The notes under the pieces: generated by a model | The model's database searches: none | Told to the model about the DNA's origin: nothing | Seen by the model: only the letters and a program-made list of their open reading frames with translations | Part shown: one piece after another, positions 25,491 through 36,420 of the stretch | Layout: each line of letters starts with the position of its first letter | Numbering within the stretch: position 1 is the first letter of the stretch | Translations under genes and position numbers: made by a program | DNA from: CAVRTM01 sp963696105 | Lineage (GTDB): Bacteria > Actinomycetota > Actinomycetes > Actinomycetales > Dermatophilaceae | Length of the DNA stretch: 64,000 bases | Assembly: GCA_963696105.1 (NCBI GenBank) | Contig: CAVOIP010000001.1 | Coordinates: forward strand, 124,001-188,000 | Reading direction: 5' to 3'

Positions 25491-27443
25491 GTGCAGACGT
25501 TGAGTACTTCCGTGTCCTCCATGGTCACGGCGGCCACCGGGACCAGCCAGGCCTCAGGGATCACCTCCCTGTCCTGGCTCCTGGTCGCCCTTCCCCTGTT
25601 CGGCGCCGCCCTGCTGCTGCTCGGCGCCCGGCGCACCGACTCCTTCGGCCCGATGCTGGCCACGGCCCTGTCCTGGGCGAGCTTCGTGCTCGGGGCGGCG
25701 GTGTTCCTCGCCATGCTCGCGCGCCCGGCCGACGGGCGGGCCGAGTCGCTGCACCTGTTCAGCTGGGTGCCCGCGGGCGCGTTCAACGTCCAGGCGGGCC
25801 TGCTGATCGACCCGCTCTCGGTCGCGTTCGTGCTGCTGGTGACGTTCGTCGGGTCGCTGATCCACGTCTACTCCCTGGGCTACATGGAGCACGACCCGGA
25901 CAAGCGCCGCTTCTTCGCCTACCTCAACCTGTTCGTCGCCTCGATGCTCCTGCTGGTGCTCGCCGACTCCTACCTCCTGCTGTACGTCGGCTGGGAGGGG
26001 GTCGGGCTCGCGTCGTACCTGCTGATCGGGTTCTGGAACCACAACCCCGCCTTCGCGTCGGCGGCCAACAAGGCCTTCGTGGTCAACCGGGTCGGTGACG
26101 TCGGGCTCAGCCTCGCGATCATGCTGATGTTCGTGACCTTCGGTCGGGTCGACTTCGCCGGCGTCAACGCGGCCGTCCCGGGGACCAGCACGGCGGTCAT
26201 GACCGCCATGGGCCTGCTGCTGCTCCTCGGCGCCTGCGGCAAGTCCGCGCAGTTCCCGCTGCAGAGCTGGCTGGGCGACGCGATGGCCGGCCCGACGCCG
26301 GTCTCGGCGCTGATCCACGCCGCGACGATGGTCACCGCCGGCGTCTACCTCATCGTGCGCAGCCACGTCATCTTCAACGCCACGCCGGACGCGCGGCTGG
26401 TCGTGGTCATCGTCGGCGCGATCACGCTGCTCTTCGGTGCGGTCGTGGGCTGCGCCAAGGACGACATCAAGAAGGCCCTGGCCGCCTCGACGATGAGCCA
26501 GATCGGCTACATGATGCTGGCCGCCGGGCTCGGCCCGGTCGGCTACGCGTTCGCGATCTTCCACCTGCTGACGCACGGCTTCTTCAAGGCCGGCATGTTC
26601 CTCGGGGCCGGCTCGGTCATGCACGGGATGGACGACGAGGTCAACATGCGCGGCTTCGGCCGCCTCTCCGGCCTGATGAAGATCACCTGGGTGACCTTCG
26701 GGCTGGGTTGGCTCGCCATCCTCGGGGTCTTCCCGTTCTCGGGCTTCTGGTCCAAGGACAAGATCATCGAGGCCGCCTTCATCGGTGAGGGCTGGCGTCC
26801 CTGGGTGTTCGGGCTCACCGCGCTCATCGGCGCGGGCATCACCGCCTTCTACATGTCGCGACTGTTCTTCATGACCTTCCACGGCAAGCGGCGCTGGGAC
26901 GACACGGTCCAGCACCCGCACGAGTCGCCACTGGTGATGACGGTGCCGATGATGGTGCTCGCCGTGGGCTCGGCCTTCCTCGGCCTCATCCTCGGCCCGA
27001 CCGGTGCCATCACCTCCTGGCTCGACCCCGTCGTGGGAGCGGAACCGGCAGGGGACGAGCCCGTGCTTCCCGTGTGGCTCCTGCTGGTCCTCACGTCGCT
27101 GCTGATCATCGCCGGGACGGCCCTGGCGTGGCTGCGCTACTGGCGCGAGGACGTGCCGGCCGTCGCGCCGCGCGGCTCGCTGGCCACCCGCGCCGCCCGC
27201 CGCGACCTCTACCAGGACGACGTCAACGAGGGCGCCTTCATGCGCCCGGGCATCCACCTCACCCGGTCGCTGGTCTTCTTCGACCGCCTGGGGATCGACG
27301 GCGCCATCGGCGGGTTGTCGGCCCTGGTGGGCGGCTCGTCCGGGCGGCTTCGCCGCGTCCAGAACGGCTACGTCCGTTCGTATGCCCTGACGATGCTCCT
27401 GGGCGTCGTCGTGATCCTCGGTGCCGTCTGGGTGGTGCAGTGA
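25491..27443 (+). CDS. nuoL: NADH-quinone oxidoreductase subunit L
   Basis: A 650-residue antiporter-like subunit at the far end of the membrane arm. It shows the proton-translocation signature YVGWEGVGLASYLLIGFWN with the key Glu, GKSAQFPLQSWLGDAMAGPT with the key Lys, LIHAATMVTAGVYL, and the histidine-containing FHLLTHGFFKAGMF. The C-terminal lateral helix region continues to residue 650. GTG 25491 follows AAGGAG at a normal distance. Its stop overlaps the nuoM start. Confidence 0.96.
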   Translation: MQTLSTSVSSMVTAATGTSQASGITSLSWLLVALPLFGAALLLLGARRTDSFGPMLATALSWASFVLGAAVFLAMLARPADGRAESLHLFSWVPAGAFNVQAGLLIDPLSVAFVLLVTFVGSLIHVYSLGYMEHDPDKRRFFAYLNLFVASMLLLVLADSYLLLYVGWEGVGLASYLLIGFWNHNPAFASAANKAFVVNRVGDVGLSLAIMLMFVTFGRVDFAGVNAAVPGTSTAVMTAMGLLLLLGACGKSAQFPLQSWLGDAMAGPTPVSALIHAATMVTAGVYLIVRSHVIFNATPDARLVVVIVGAITLLFGAVVGCAKDDIKKALAASTMSQIGYMMLAAGLGPVGYAFAIFHLLTHGFFKAGMFLGAGSVMHGMDDEVNMRGFGRLSGLMKITWVTFGLGWLAILGVFPFSGFWSKDKIIEAAFIGEGWRPWVFGLTALIGAGITAFYMSRLFFMTFHGKRRWDDTVQHPHESPLVMTVPMMVLAVGSAFLGLILGPTGAITSWLDPVVGAEPAGDEPVLPVWLLLVLTSLLIIAGTALAWLRYWREDVPAVAPRGSLATRAARRDLYQDDVNEGAFMRPGIHLTRSLVFFDRLGIDGAIGGLSALVGGSSGRLRRVQNGYVRSYALTMLLGVVVILGAVWVVQ

Positions 27444-28978
27444 TGTCGAGCTTTCCCTGGTTGACCACGATCGGCCTGATCCCCCTGGTGGGGGCGGCCG
27501 TCGTGGCGCTCCTGCCGTCCAGCGTCGCCGACAAGGCCAAGCACCTCGCGGTCGGCTTCTCGGTCGTGACGCTGCTGTTCACCATCGCCGCCGCGCTGCA
27601 GTTCAACACCAGCTCCAACGCCCAGTTCCAGCTCGTGGAACAGCACGCCTGGATCCCGCAGTTCGGGGTCAGCTACGCCCTCGGGGTGGACGGGATCGCG
27701 CTGGTCCTCATCGCGATGTCGGCGATCATCGTGCCGGTGTGCCTCCTCGCGGCCTGGCACGACGTGCCCGAGGTCGGCCGGCGCCAGCAGAACTACTTCG
27801 CGCTGATGCTGGTGCTCGAGACGTTCATGGTCGGGGTGTTCGCCGCCACGGACGTGTTCCTGTTCTACGTCCTCTTCGAGGCGATGCTCATCCCGGTCTA
27901 CTTCCTCATCGGCTCGTACGGCGGCCTGCGCCGCCAGTACGCCTCGGTGAAGTTCCTGCTCTACAACCTCACCGGTGGCCTGGTCATGCTGGTCGCGGTC
28001 ATCGCGCTGTACGTGCAGGGACCGGGCGGCCCGCAGGGATTCCTGTTCTCCAACCTGCTCGGGATCAGCATGGACCCGACCACCGAGCGGCTGCTGTTCC
28101 TCGGCTTCTTCTTCGCGTTCGCCGTCAAGGCGCCGCTGTGGCCGCTGCACAGCTGGCTGCCCGACGCCGCGGCCGAGGGGCGTCCGGCCACCGCCGTCCT
28201 GCTCATCGCCGTGCTGGACAAGGTCGGCACCTTCGGCATGATCCGGTTCTGCCTGCCGCTGTTCCCCGACGCGGCGAAGTGGGCCACGCCCCTGGTGATC
28301 GTCCTCGCGGTGATCTCCATCCTCTACGGCGCGCTCCTCGCGATCGGGCAGACCGACCTCATGCGGCTGATCGCCTACACCTCGCTGAGCCACTTCGGCT
28401 TCATCGTGCTGGGCATCTTCGCCATGACGTCGGCCGGCCAGTCCGGTTCCACGCTGTACATGGTCAACCACGGCTTCTCCACCGCCGCGCTGTTCCTCGT
28501 CGCGGCCATGCTCATCGCCCGCCGGGGCAGCAAACGCATCCCGGACTACGGCGGGTGGCAGCGGGTGACCCCGGCCCTCGCGGGCGTGTTCCTCGTCTCC
28601 GGCCTGTCCATGCTGGCGCTGCCGGGACTGTCGACGTTCGTCTCGGAGTTCCTCGTCCTCGTCGGCACGTTCCAGCGCTACCGCGTGGCCGCGGTCTTCG
28701 CCACGCTCGGGATCATCCTGGCGGCGCTGTACATCCTGCTGACCTACCAGCGGATGATGACGGGGCCCAAGCCGGACAGCGCCGCCGGCACCCGCGACCT
28801 CACCCACCGGGAGAAGTGGGTGGTGGCCCCGCTGATCGCGACGTTCCTGGTGCTCGGCTTCTACCCCAAGCCGGTGCTCGACGTGATCAACCCCGCGGTC
28901 GCCAAGACGATGCAGCACACGAACGTGACCGACCCCGCGCCGACCCACGGCGCGGCAGCCGAAGGAGCCGTGAAGTGA
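27443..28978 (+). CDS. nuoM: NADH-quinone oxidoreductase subunit M
   Basis: A 511-residue antiporter-like subunit with about 14 helices. Key residues lie in FYVLFEAMLIPVYFLIG (Glu), AVKAPLWPLHSWLPDAAAEG (Lys) and IAYTSLSHFGFIVLG. ATG 27443 shares a base with the nuoL stop; a GTG one codon upstream is possible. The stop overlaps the nuoN start in GTGA. Confidence 0.96.
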   Translation: MSSFPWLTTIGLIPLVGAAVVALLPSSVADKAKHLAVGFSVVTLLFTIAAALQFNTSSNAQFQLVEQHAWIPQFGVSYALGVDGIALVLIAMSAIIVPVCLLAAWHDVPEVGRRQQNYFALMLVLETFMVGVFAATDVFLFYVLFEAMLIPVYFLIGSYGGLRRQYASVKFLLYNLTGGLVMLVAVIALYVQGPGGPQGFLFSNLLGISMDPTTERLLFLGFFFAFAVKAPLWPLHSWLPDAAAEGRPATAVLLIAVLDKVGTFGMIRFCLPLFPDAAKWATPLVIVLAVISILYGALLAIGQTDLMRLIAYTSLSHFGFIVLGIFAMTSAGQSGSTLYMVNHGFSTAALFLVAAMLIARRGSKRIPDYGGWQRVTPALAGVFLVSGLSMLALPGLSTFVSEFLVLVGTFQRYRVAAVFATLGIILAALYILLTYQRMMTGPKPDSAAGTRDLTHREKWVVAPLIATFLVLGFYPKPVLDVINPAVAKTMQHTNVTDPAPTHGAAAEGAVK

Positions 28979-30540
28979 TCGCCTCGATGCCGTCCCTGGT
29001 GGCGGCCGACTTCGTCGCCGCGAAGGTCAGCTACGGCGCCATCGCGCCGATGCTGATCATCTTCGGCGCCGCCCTGATCGGGGTGCTCGTCGAGGCGTTC
29101 GCACCGCGTACGGCGCGCTTCGCCGTCCAGGTGGGCCTGAGCCTGGTCGCCCTCGTGGCGGCACTGGCCACGCTGATCCTGGTCAGCCGCAACCACCAGG
29201 GCAGCACCCTGGAGGGTGCCGTGGTCATCGACGGCCCGGCGCTGTTCCTGCAGGGCACCGTGCTGGTGCTCTCCATCCTGGGCGTCCTCACCATGGCCGA
29301 GCGCTTCGACGGCGCCGGCCCGGACGCGTTCACCCCCCAGGGCGCGGCCGTGCCCGGGTCGCCGCAGGAGTCGCTGGCCCTGCGCGCCGGCGCTGCCACC
29401 ACGGAGGTCTTCCCGCTGACCCTGTTCGCCGTCGTCGGGATGCTGCTCTTCCCCGCCGCGGGCGACCTGCTGGTCATGTTCGTGGCCCTCGAGGTGCTCT
29501 CGCTGCCGCTGTACATCCTCTCGGGCCTGGCCCGCCGCCGGCGGCTGCTGTCCCAGGAGGCGTCGCTGAAGTACTTCCTCCTGGGCGCCTTCTCCTCGGC
29601 CTTCTTCCTCTTCGGTGCCGCGCTGCTCTACGGCTACGCCGGCTCCATGAGCTTCGCGACCATCTCGGCGGCGATCACGGCGCAGGGCGGCATGGACGGG
29701 CTGCTGCTGCCGGGGGTGCTGCTGGTCTCGGTCGGCCTGCTGTTCAAGGTCGGCGCCGTGCCGTTCCACTCCTGGACCCCCGACGTCTACCAGGGCGCGC
29801 CCACCCCCGTCACCGGCTTCATGGCCGCCTGCACCAAGGTCGCCGCGTTCGGGGCGATGCTGCGGCTGATCTACGTCGGCGTCGCCGGCAGCCGCTGGGA
29901 CTGGGAGCCGGTGCTGTGGGCCGTGGCGATCCTGACCATGGTGGTCGGCTCGGTGCTCACCATCACCCAGACGGACGTCAAGCGTCTGCTGGCCTACTCC
30001 TCGATCACGCACGCCGGCTTCGTCCTCGTCGGCGTCCTCGCCTTCGACCGGGTCGGGGTCTCCTCGGTGCTGTTCTACCTGGCGGCCTACGGCTTCAGCA
30101 TCATCGCCGCGTTCGCCGTGGTCTCGCTGGTGCGCGACGGCGGCTCGGAGGCCACGCACCTGTCGCAGTGGGCCGGCCTCGGCAAGCGCAACCCCGTGGT
30201 CGCCGCCATCATGGCGTTCCTGCTGCTGGCGTTCGCCGGCATCCCGCTGACGTCGGGCTTCACCGCCAAGTACGCCGTGTTCGCGGCGGCGGTCGCCCAC
30301 GGCGGCGCCGTCCTCGTGGTCTTCGGCGTGCTCGCCAGCACCATCGCCGCGTTCGTCTACGTCCGCGTCATCGTGCTCATGTACTTCTCAGAGCCCGCCG
30401 GGACCACCACGCACGTGGTGACCCCCTCGGTGGTCACCACGCTGGCGCTGACGGTCGGCACCGTCGCCACCCTGGTGCTGGGCATCCTGCCATCGCCGTT
30501 GCTCGACCTGGCGTCGTCCTCGTCCCTGTTCCTGCGATGA
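28975..30540 (+). CDS. nuoN: NADH-quinone oxidoreductase subunit N
   Basis: A 521-residue antiporter-like subunit next to NuoM. Signature parts are FVALEVLSLPLYILSGLAR, GLLFKVGAVPFHSWTPDVYQGAPTP (trans-membrane lysine and loop) and LLAYSSITHAGFVLVG. GTG 28975 overlaps the nuoM stop. The stop overlaps the ATG of the polyprenyl synthase, so the operon continues past complex I into quinone side-chain synthesis. Confidence 0.96.
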   Translation: MIASMPSLVAADFVAAKVSYGAIAPMLIIFGAALIGVLVEAFAPRTARFAVQVGLSLVALVAALATLILVSRNHQGSTLEGAVVIDGPALFLQGTVLVLSILGVLTMAERFDGAGPDAFTPQGAAVPGSPQESLALRAGAATTEVFPLTLFAVVGMLLFPAAGDLLVMFVALEVLSLPLYILSGLARRRRLLSQEASLKYFLLGAFSSAFFLFGAALLYGYAGSMSFATISAAITAQGGMDGLLLPGVLLVSVGLLFKVGAVPFHSWTPDVYQGAPTPVTGFMAACTKVAAFGAMLRLIYVGVAGSRWDWEPVLWAVAILTMVVGSVLTITQTDVKRLLAYSSITHAGFVLVGVLAFDRVGVSSVLFYLAAYGFSIIAAFAVVSLVRDGGSEATHLSQWAGLGKRNPVVAAIMAFLLLAFAGIPLTSGFTAKYAVFAAAVAHGGAVLVVFGVLASTIAAFVYVRVIVLMYFSEPAGTTTHVVTPSVVTTLALTVGTVATLVLGILPSPLLDLASSSSLFLR

Positions 30541-31541
30541 CCTCGGCGCCCCCCACCCTGGCCCTGGCGACGGCGTCCCCTGAGCTGACCGCCCGCCTGC
30601 AGGACGGCCTGACCGCGGTCGATGCGCTCATGCGCGCGGAGATCGACCACGACGACCCGTTCGTGGCGCAGGCGTCGGCGCACCTCGCCGATGCCGGGGG
30701 CAAGCGGTTCAGGCCGCTGCTCACGCTGCTGACCGCAGAGCTCGGCTCGGGCATCAACGACCAGGTCGTCGCGGCGGCGGCGGGCGTGGAGCTGACGCAC
30801 CTCGCCTCGCTCTACCACGACGACGTCATGGACGAGGCGGACGTCCGCCGCGGCACACCCAGCGCCAACGCCCGCTACGGCAACTCGACGGCGATCCTGG
30901 TCGGGGACCTGCTCTTCGGCAAGGCCTCGGAGATCATCGCGGGCCTGGGCGCCGAGGCGGTCCTGATCCAGGCGCGGACTTTCGTGCGGCTGTGCGCGGG
31001 GCAGATCCGCGACGACCATCCCGCGCCCGAGGGTGCCGACCCGGTCGAGTACTACCTCGGGGTGCTCTCGGACAAGACCGGCGTGCTCATCGCCACCGCG
31101 GCCCGCTACGGCGCGATGTTCAGCGGCGCCACACCGGAGACCGTCGACCTGATGCGCCGCTACGGCGAGCAGCTCGGCGTCGCCTTCCAGCTCGCCGACG
31201 ACCTGATCGACATCGCCTCCGAGACCGGGCAGTCCGGCAAGACCCCGGGCACCGACCTGCGCGAGGGTGTCCCGACCCTCCCGGTGCTGCTGGCGCTGCG
31301 CTCACAGGATCCCGCCGACGCCCGCCTGCACGAGCTGCTCGGCGCCGACCTGCGCCACGACGACGCCCTGCACGCTGAGGCCCTGGAGCTGCTGCGCGGC
31401 CACGACGCGATGCGGAAGGCGCGGGAGCACACCCGGCAGGTGGGCGCGGAGGCGGCCCGGCTGCTCGCGCCGCTGCCTGCGGGGCCGCCCAAGGAGGCGC
31501 TGCTCGCGCTGGTGGAGGGGGTCGTCGAGCGGGTCGGCTGA
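30537..31541 (+). CDS. Trans polyprenyl diphosphate synthase (menaquinone side chain)
   Basis: A 334-residue all-helical prenyltransferase that condenses isopentenyl diphosphate to make the long isoprenoid chain of menaquinone. The first aspartate-rich motif is DDVMD at residues 95-99 (SLYHDDVMDEADVRRG), the second DDLID at 221-225, and GGKRFRP is the diphosphate-binding start. Motif spacing is that of long-chain (hepta- to nonaprenyl) synthases; product length cannot be read reliably. The ATG overlaps the nuoN stop in ATGA, which ties synthesis of the quinone tail to synthesis of complex I. Confidence 0.92.
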   Translation: MTSAPPTLALATASPELTARLQDGLTAVDALMRAEIDHDDPFVAQASAHLADAGGKRFRPLLTLLTAELGSGINDQVVAAAAGVELTHLASLYHDDVMDEADVRRGTPSANARYGNSTAILVGDLLFGKASEIIAGLGAEAVLIQARTFVRLCAGQIRDDHPAPEGADPVEYYLGVLSDKTGVLIATAARYGAMFSGATPETVDLMRRYGEQLGVAFQLADDLIDIASETGQSGKTPGTDLREGVPTLPVLLALRSQDPADARLHELLGADLRHDDALHAEALELLRGHDAMRKAREHTRQVGAEAARLLAPLPAGPPKEALLALVEGVVERVG

Positions 31542-31558
31542 GCACCGCTCAGCGGCCA

Positions 31559-31586
31559 CCGCTCGACGGCCGCCGCTCGACGGCCG
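31559..31586 (+). repeat. Two tandem 14-bp copies downstream of the polyprenyl synthase
   Basis: CCGCTCGACGGCCG occurs twice head to tail at 31559-31572 and 31573-31586, in the gap between the synthase stop and the TetR gene. Each unit contains a partial CGGCCG/CGACGG symmetry. It could be slippage or a terminator remnant. Confidence 0.5.
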
Positions 31587-31623
31587 TTCGCCCGATCTGG
31601 TTGTTCGCGACCGGCTGCGTCAA

Positions 31624-31629
31624 TACGCT
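31624..31629 (+). promoter_or_regulatory. -10 box TACGCT of the TetR gene, leaderless
   Basis: TACGCT is followed by six bases and then GTG 31636, with no ribosome site. It sets the start of the TetR regulator. Confidence 0.5.
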
Positions 31630-31635
31630 GCTGGA

Positions 31636-32259
31636 GTGGCGCGGGTACCAGTGGGTGATCGACGGGCGCAGCTGGTGGAGGCGGCGATCAGCCGGGCCGT
31701 GCGCGACGGGCTGGCCGACACCACCGTCCGTGGCATCGCCGAGGAGGCCGGCGTCTCCCTCAGCACCGTGCACTACTGCTTCGCCTCCAAGAGCGAGCTG
31801 CTGCGCGCCGTGGCCCGGGCCATCGCCGGTCCCCTCAGCGCCCCGGTCACCACGGCCATCACCGGAATGAGCGAGGACGCCACGCATCCCGGGGATGGTC
31901 GCGCAGGGGTGGAGGACGTGCTGCAGGCCGCGTTCCACGCCTACTGGGAGGTGGCGCGCAGCACCCCCGGGCGCCAGCTGCTCAGCTATGAGCTCACCAC
32001 CTGGTCGCTGCGCAGCGAGACCGGGCCCACGGTGGCCCGCGACCTGTACGACAGCTTCCACAGCACCGTCGAGGGCTTCGTCGACGCGGTCTCGCGCACC
32101 TGCGGGGTCACGTGGCGCGTGCCGGTGCCGTTGCTGGCCCGGACCGTGGTGGCGACGACCACGGGGGTGCGGCTCGCCTGGCTGGTGGACCACGACGACG
32201 ACGCGGCGCGAGCCGCCCTCGACCTGCTGGCCAACCAGCTCGCCGGCCAGGCCCGCTGA
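31636..32259 (+). CDS. TetR-family transcriptional regulator
   Basis: A 207-residue repressor-type protein. The N-terminal helix-turn-helix is VRGIAEEAGVSLSTVHYCFASKSELLRAV (about residues 30-60), the usual TetR DNA-binding unit. The remainder is an all-helical ligand domain of unknown specificity (for example LLSYELTTWSLRSETGPTVARDLY). GTG 31636 is chosen for its -10 box. It converges with the RarD-type gene at 32324-33277. It may control itself or the neighbouring transporter; nothing in the sequence identifies the ligand. Confidence 0.88.
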   Translation: MARVPVGDRRAQLVEAAISRAVRDGLADTTVRGIAEEAGVSLSTVHYCFASKSELLRAVARAIAGPLSAPVTTAITGMSEDATHPGDGRAGVEDVLQAAFHAYWEVARSTPGRQLLSYELTTWSLRSETGPTVARDLYDSFHSTVEGFVDAVSRTCGVTWRVPVPLLARTVVATTTGVRLAWLVDHDDDAARAALDLLANQLAGQAR

Positions 32260-32323
32260 GGTCATCGCCGTCCGGGCCCGCTGAGGTGCGGGCGGCCGCG
32301 GTGACACAGCGCAGGGGCGCGGG

Positions 32324-33277
32324 TCAGCCGGCGTCCGTGAGGCACGGCTCGCGGTCGCGCGCCCTGTTGCGCGAGCGGGACCGGGCCGACCGCAGGGAGT
32401 CCACGGCGAGCAGCGCCAGCGCCACCCACACGATGCCGAAGCCCACCCAGCGGCTGGTCGTCATCGCCTCGCCGAGCAGCAGCACGCCACAGATCAGCTG
32501 CAGCACGGGCGTGACGAACTGCAGCAGGCCGATGGTCACCAGCGGCACACGCCGCGCGGCGGCGGCGAACAGCAGCAGCGGGATCGCGGTGGCGATGCCG
32601 GAGGAGGCCAGCAGCAGCGGGTGCAGCGGGGCGTCCTGCCGGAACGTGGTCGCGCCCGTGACCTCCAGCCAGAGCAGCACCCCCACCGCGACCGGGGCCA
32701 GCACGGCGGTCTCGGCGGTGAGGCTGTGCAGGGCGTCCAGGCGTGCGCCCAGGCGGTTCTTCATCAGCCCGTACAGCGCGAACGAGAACGCCAGGCCCAG
32801 CGCGATCCACGGCGGCCGGCCCGAGCTGACGGTGAGGTAGACCCCGCCGACGACCCCCACGGCCACGGCCGCCCACTGCAGCGCCCGCAGCCGCTCGTGC
32901 AGCACGACCACCCCGATCGCCACGGTGACCAGCGGGTTCAGGAAGTAGCCGAGCGAGGCCTCGGTGACGTGGTGCGAGACCACCGCGGCGACGTAGATGA
33001 CCCAGTTCGCGGCGATCAGCAGGCCGGCGACGGTGATCGCCCCGAGCATCCGCGGCGTGAGGAAGACCGACCGCAGCCAGCCCAGGTCGCGGCGCACGAC
33101 CAGGACCACGGCGCACAGCAGCAGCGTCCACAGGATCCGGTGGGTCAGGATCTCCCACGCGCCCGAGGGCGTCAGCAGGTGGAAGTACAGGGGGAACAGG
33201 CCCCACAGGATGTAGGCCGCCGCGCCATAGGTGGTGCCGCGGCGTACGTCCTGGGACGCCGGGGAGAGCTCGCTCAC
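32324..33277 (-). CDS. rarD: RarD/EamA-type permease
   Basis: A 317-residue membrane protein with about ten helices and two EamA repeats. It opens with GTTYGAAAYILWGLFPLYFHLL, contains LLIAANWVIYVAAVVSHHVTEASLGYFLNPLV, and ends with a basic tail. These are the signatures of RarD transporters of the drug/metabolite superfamily, whose substrate is unknown. The GTG start at 33277 overlaps the korB stop (GTGA), so it is translationally coupled to the 2-oxoacid:ferredoxin oxidoreductase, an unusual partner. It could export a small metabolite, but this is inference. Confidence 0.9.
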   Translation of the reverse strand: MSELSPASQDVRRGTTYGAAAYILWGLFPLYFHLLTPSGAWEILTHRILWTLLLCAVVLVVRRDLGWLRSVFLTPRMLGAITVAGLLIAANWVIYVAAVVSHHVTEASLGYFLNPLVTVAIGVVVLHERLRALQWAAVAVGVVGGVYLTVSSGRPPWIALGLAFSFALYGLMKNRLGARLDALHSLTAETAVLAPVAVGVLLWLEVTGATTFRQDAPLHPLLLASSGIATAIPLLLFAAAARRVPLVTIGLLQFVTPVLQLICGVLLLGEAMTTSRWVGFGIVWVALALLAVDSLRSARSRSRNRARDREPCLTDAG

Positions 33278-34352
33278 GCCTCCACGGTCCAGGTGTCCTT
33301 GCCATGCAGCAGCCGGGCCAGGTCCTCGTCGCCGGCGTCGCCCGCGTCTGCGACGGCGCCGTGGACCTGGGCGCGCACCAGGTCGTCGTACGTCGGCCGC
33401 TGGACCGAGCGGAAGATGCCCATCGGGACGTGCACCATGCTCGGGTCGTCCAGGCGGGAGAGCGCGAACGCGGTCGACGGGTCGTCCGCGGCAACCCGGT
33501 GGGTGACCACGCGGGCCGGGTCCGCGCCGTCGGCGGCGACCACCGCGAGCTCCCCGGAGTCGGTGCGGACGACGACCTGGTCGGTGCCGACGCGCACCGG
33601 CTCGCCGTCGGTGAGGTGGACCAGCCGCGCCTGGGCCTCGTCGCGGTCCTTGAGCACGTCGAACGCGCCGTCGTTGAAGATCGGGCAGTTCTGGTAGATC
33701 TCGACCAGCGCCGTGCCCCGGTGCTCCGCGGCCGCCCGCAGCGTCTCGGTGAGGTGCTTGCGGTCGGAGTCCATGGTCCGCGCCACGAACGTGGCCTCGG
33801 CGCCGAGGGCCAGCGACACCGGGTTGAACGGGGTGTCCACCGAGCCCGCGGGCGTGGACTTGGTGACCTTGCCGACCTCGGAGGTGGGGGAGTACTGGCC
33901 CTTGGTCAGGCCGTAGATCCGGTTGTTGAACAGCAGGATCTTGAGGTTGACGTTGCGGCGCAGCGCGTGGATCAGGTGGTTGCCCCCGATCGAGAGGGCG
34001 TCGCCGTCACCGGTCACGACCCACACCGACAGGTCACCGCGCGAGGTGGCCAGGCCGGTGGCGATGGCCGGCGCCCGACCGTGGATCGAGTGCATGCCGT
34101 AGGTGTCGAGGTAGTACGGGAAGCGCGAGGAGCAGCCGATGCCGGAGACGAAGACGATGTTCTCGCGCTTGAGGCCGAGGTCGGGCAGGAAGCCCTGCAC
34201 CGCGGCGAGGATCGCGTAGTCCCCGCATCCCGGGCACCAGCGCACCTCCTGGTCGGAGGTGAACTCCTTCTTGCTCTGCCGGGGTGCGTCGTCGCCGAGG
34301 CGGGGCACCCCGTGGGTGCCACTCAGCGGCATGCCGAGGTCGATGGTGGTCA

Positions 34353-34353
<1 letters not shown>
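33274..34353 (-). CDS. korB: 2-oxoacid:ferredoxin oxidoreductase beta subunit (KorB)
   Basis: A 359-residue subunit that binds thiamine diphosphate and one [4Fe-4S] cluster. Cluster ligands are Cys40 and Cys43 (WCPGCGDY), Cys74 (GIGCSSRFP) and a later Cys (YQNCPIF). The cofactor motif is GDGDALSIGGNH at 115-126. With KorA it would oxidatively decarboxylate 2-oxoglutarate to succinyl-CoA while reducing ferredoxin. Such oxygen-tolerant two-subunit enzymes are known in mycobacteria and Streptomyces, where they can replace or bypass the NAD-linked complex. The start overlaps the korA stop (TGATG) and the stop overlaps rarD. The substrate 2-oxoglutarate rather than pyruvate is inferred from the family. 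Confidence 0.93.
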
Positions 34354-36248
<1,895 letters not shown>

Positions 36249-36276
36249 GCGGACGATGTCACCAGACTCTCGTTGC

Positions 36277-36290
36277 GGTCCACGTGGACC
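36277..36290. promoter_or_regulatory. 14-bp perfect palindrome between korA and nuoA2
   Basis: GGTCCACGTGGACC lies 28 bases upstream of the korA start. A dimeric regulator site is likely from the symmetry; no known operator is recognised with confidence. Confidence 0.45.
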
Positions 36291-36304
36291 CAGCTATGGC
36301 GTTC

Positions 36305-36324
36305 CTTACCTACTCCATGGTAAG
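36305..36324. promoter_or_regulatory. Inverted repeat CTTACC-N8-GGTAAG between korA and nuoA2
   Basis: Six-base arms at 36305-36310 and 36319-36324 sit near the middle of the divergent promoter region, 14 bases from the palindrome at 36277. AT content is locally higher than in the flanks. Candidate operator or promoter element. Confidence 0.45.
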
Positions 36325-36407
36325 TGCGGCACCCGACACGGCATGCCCGAAGTCCGCGTGATGGACCGCACCTGTGGTGAGGGGAATACCGCCGGCGCCG
36401 CACTCGC

Positions 36408-36413
36408 TAGGCT
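36408..36413 (+). promoter_or_regulatory. -10 box TAGGCT of nuoA2, leaderless
   Basis: TAGGCT, seven bases, then GTG 36421. No ribosome site is present. This fixes the nuoA2 start and separates the set from the main nuo operon in its regulation. Confidence 0.6.
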
Positions 36414-36420
36414 GGCCGAC

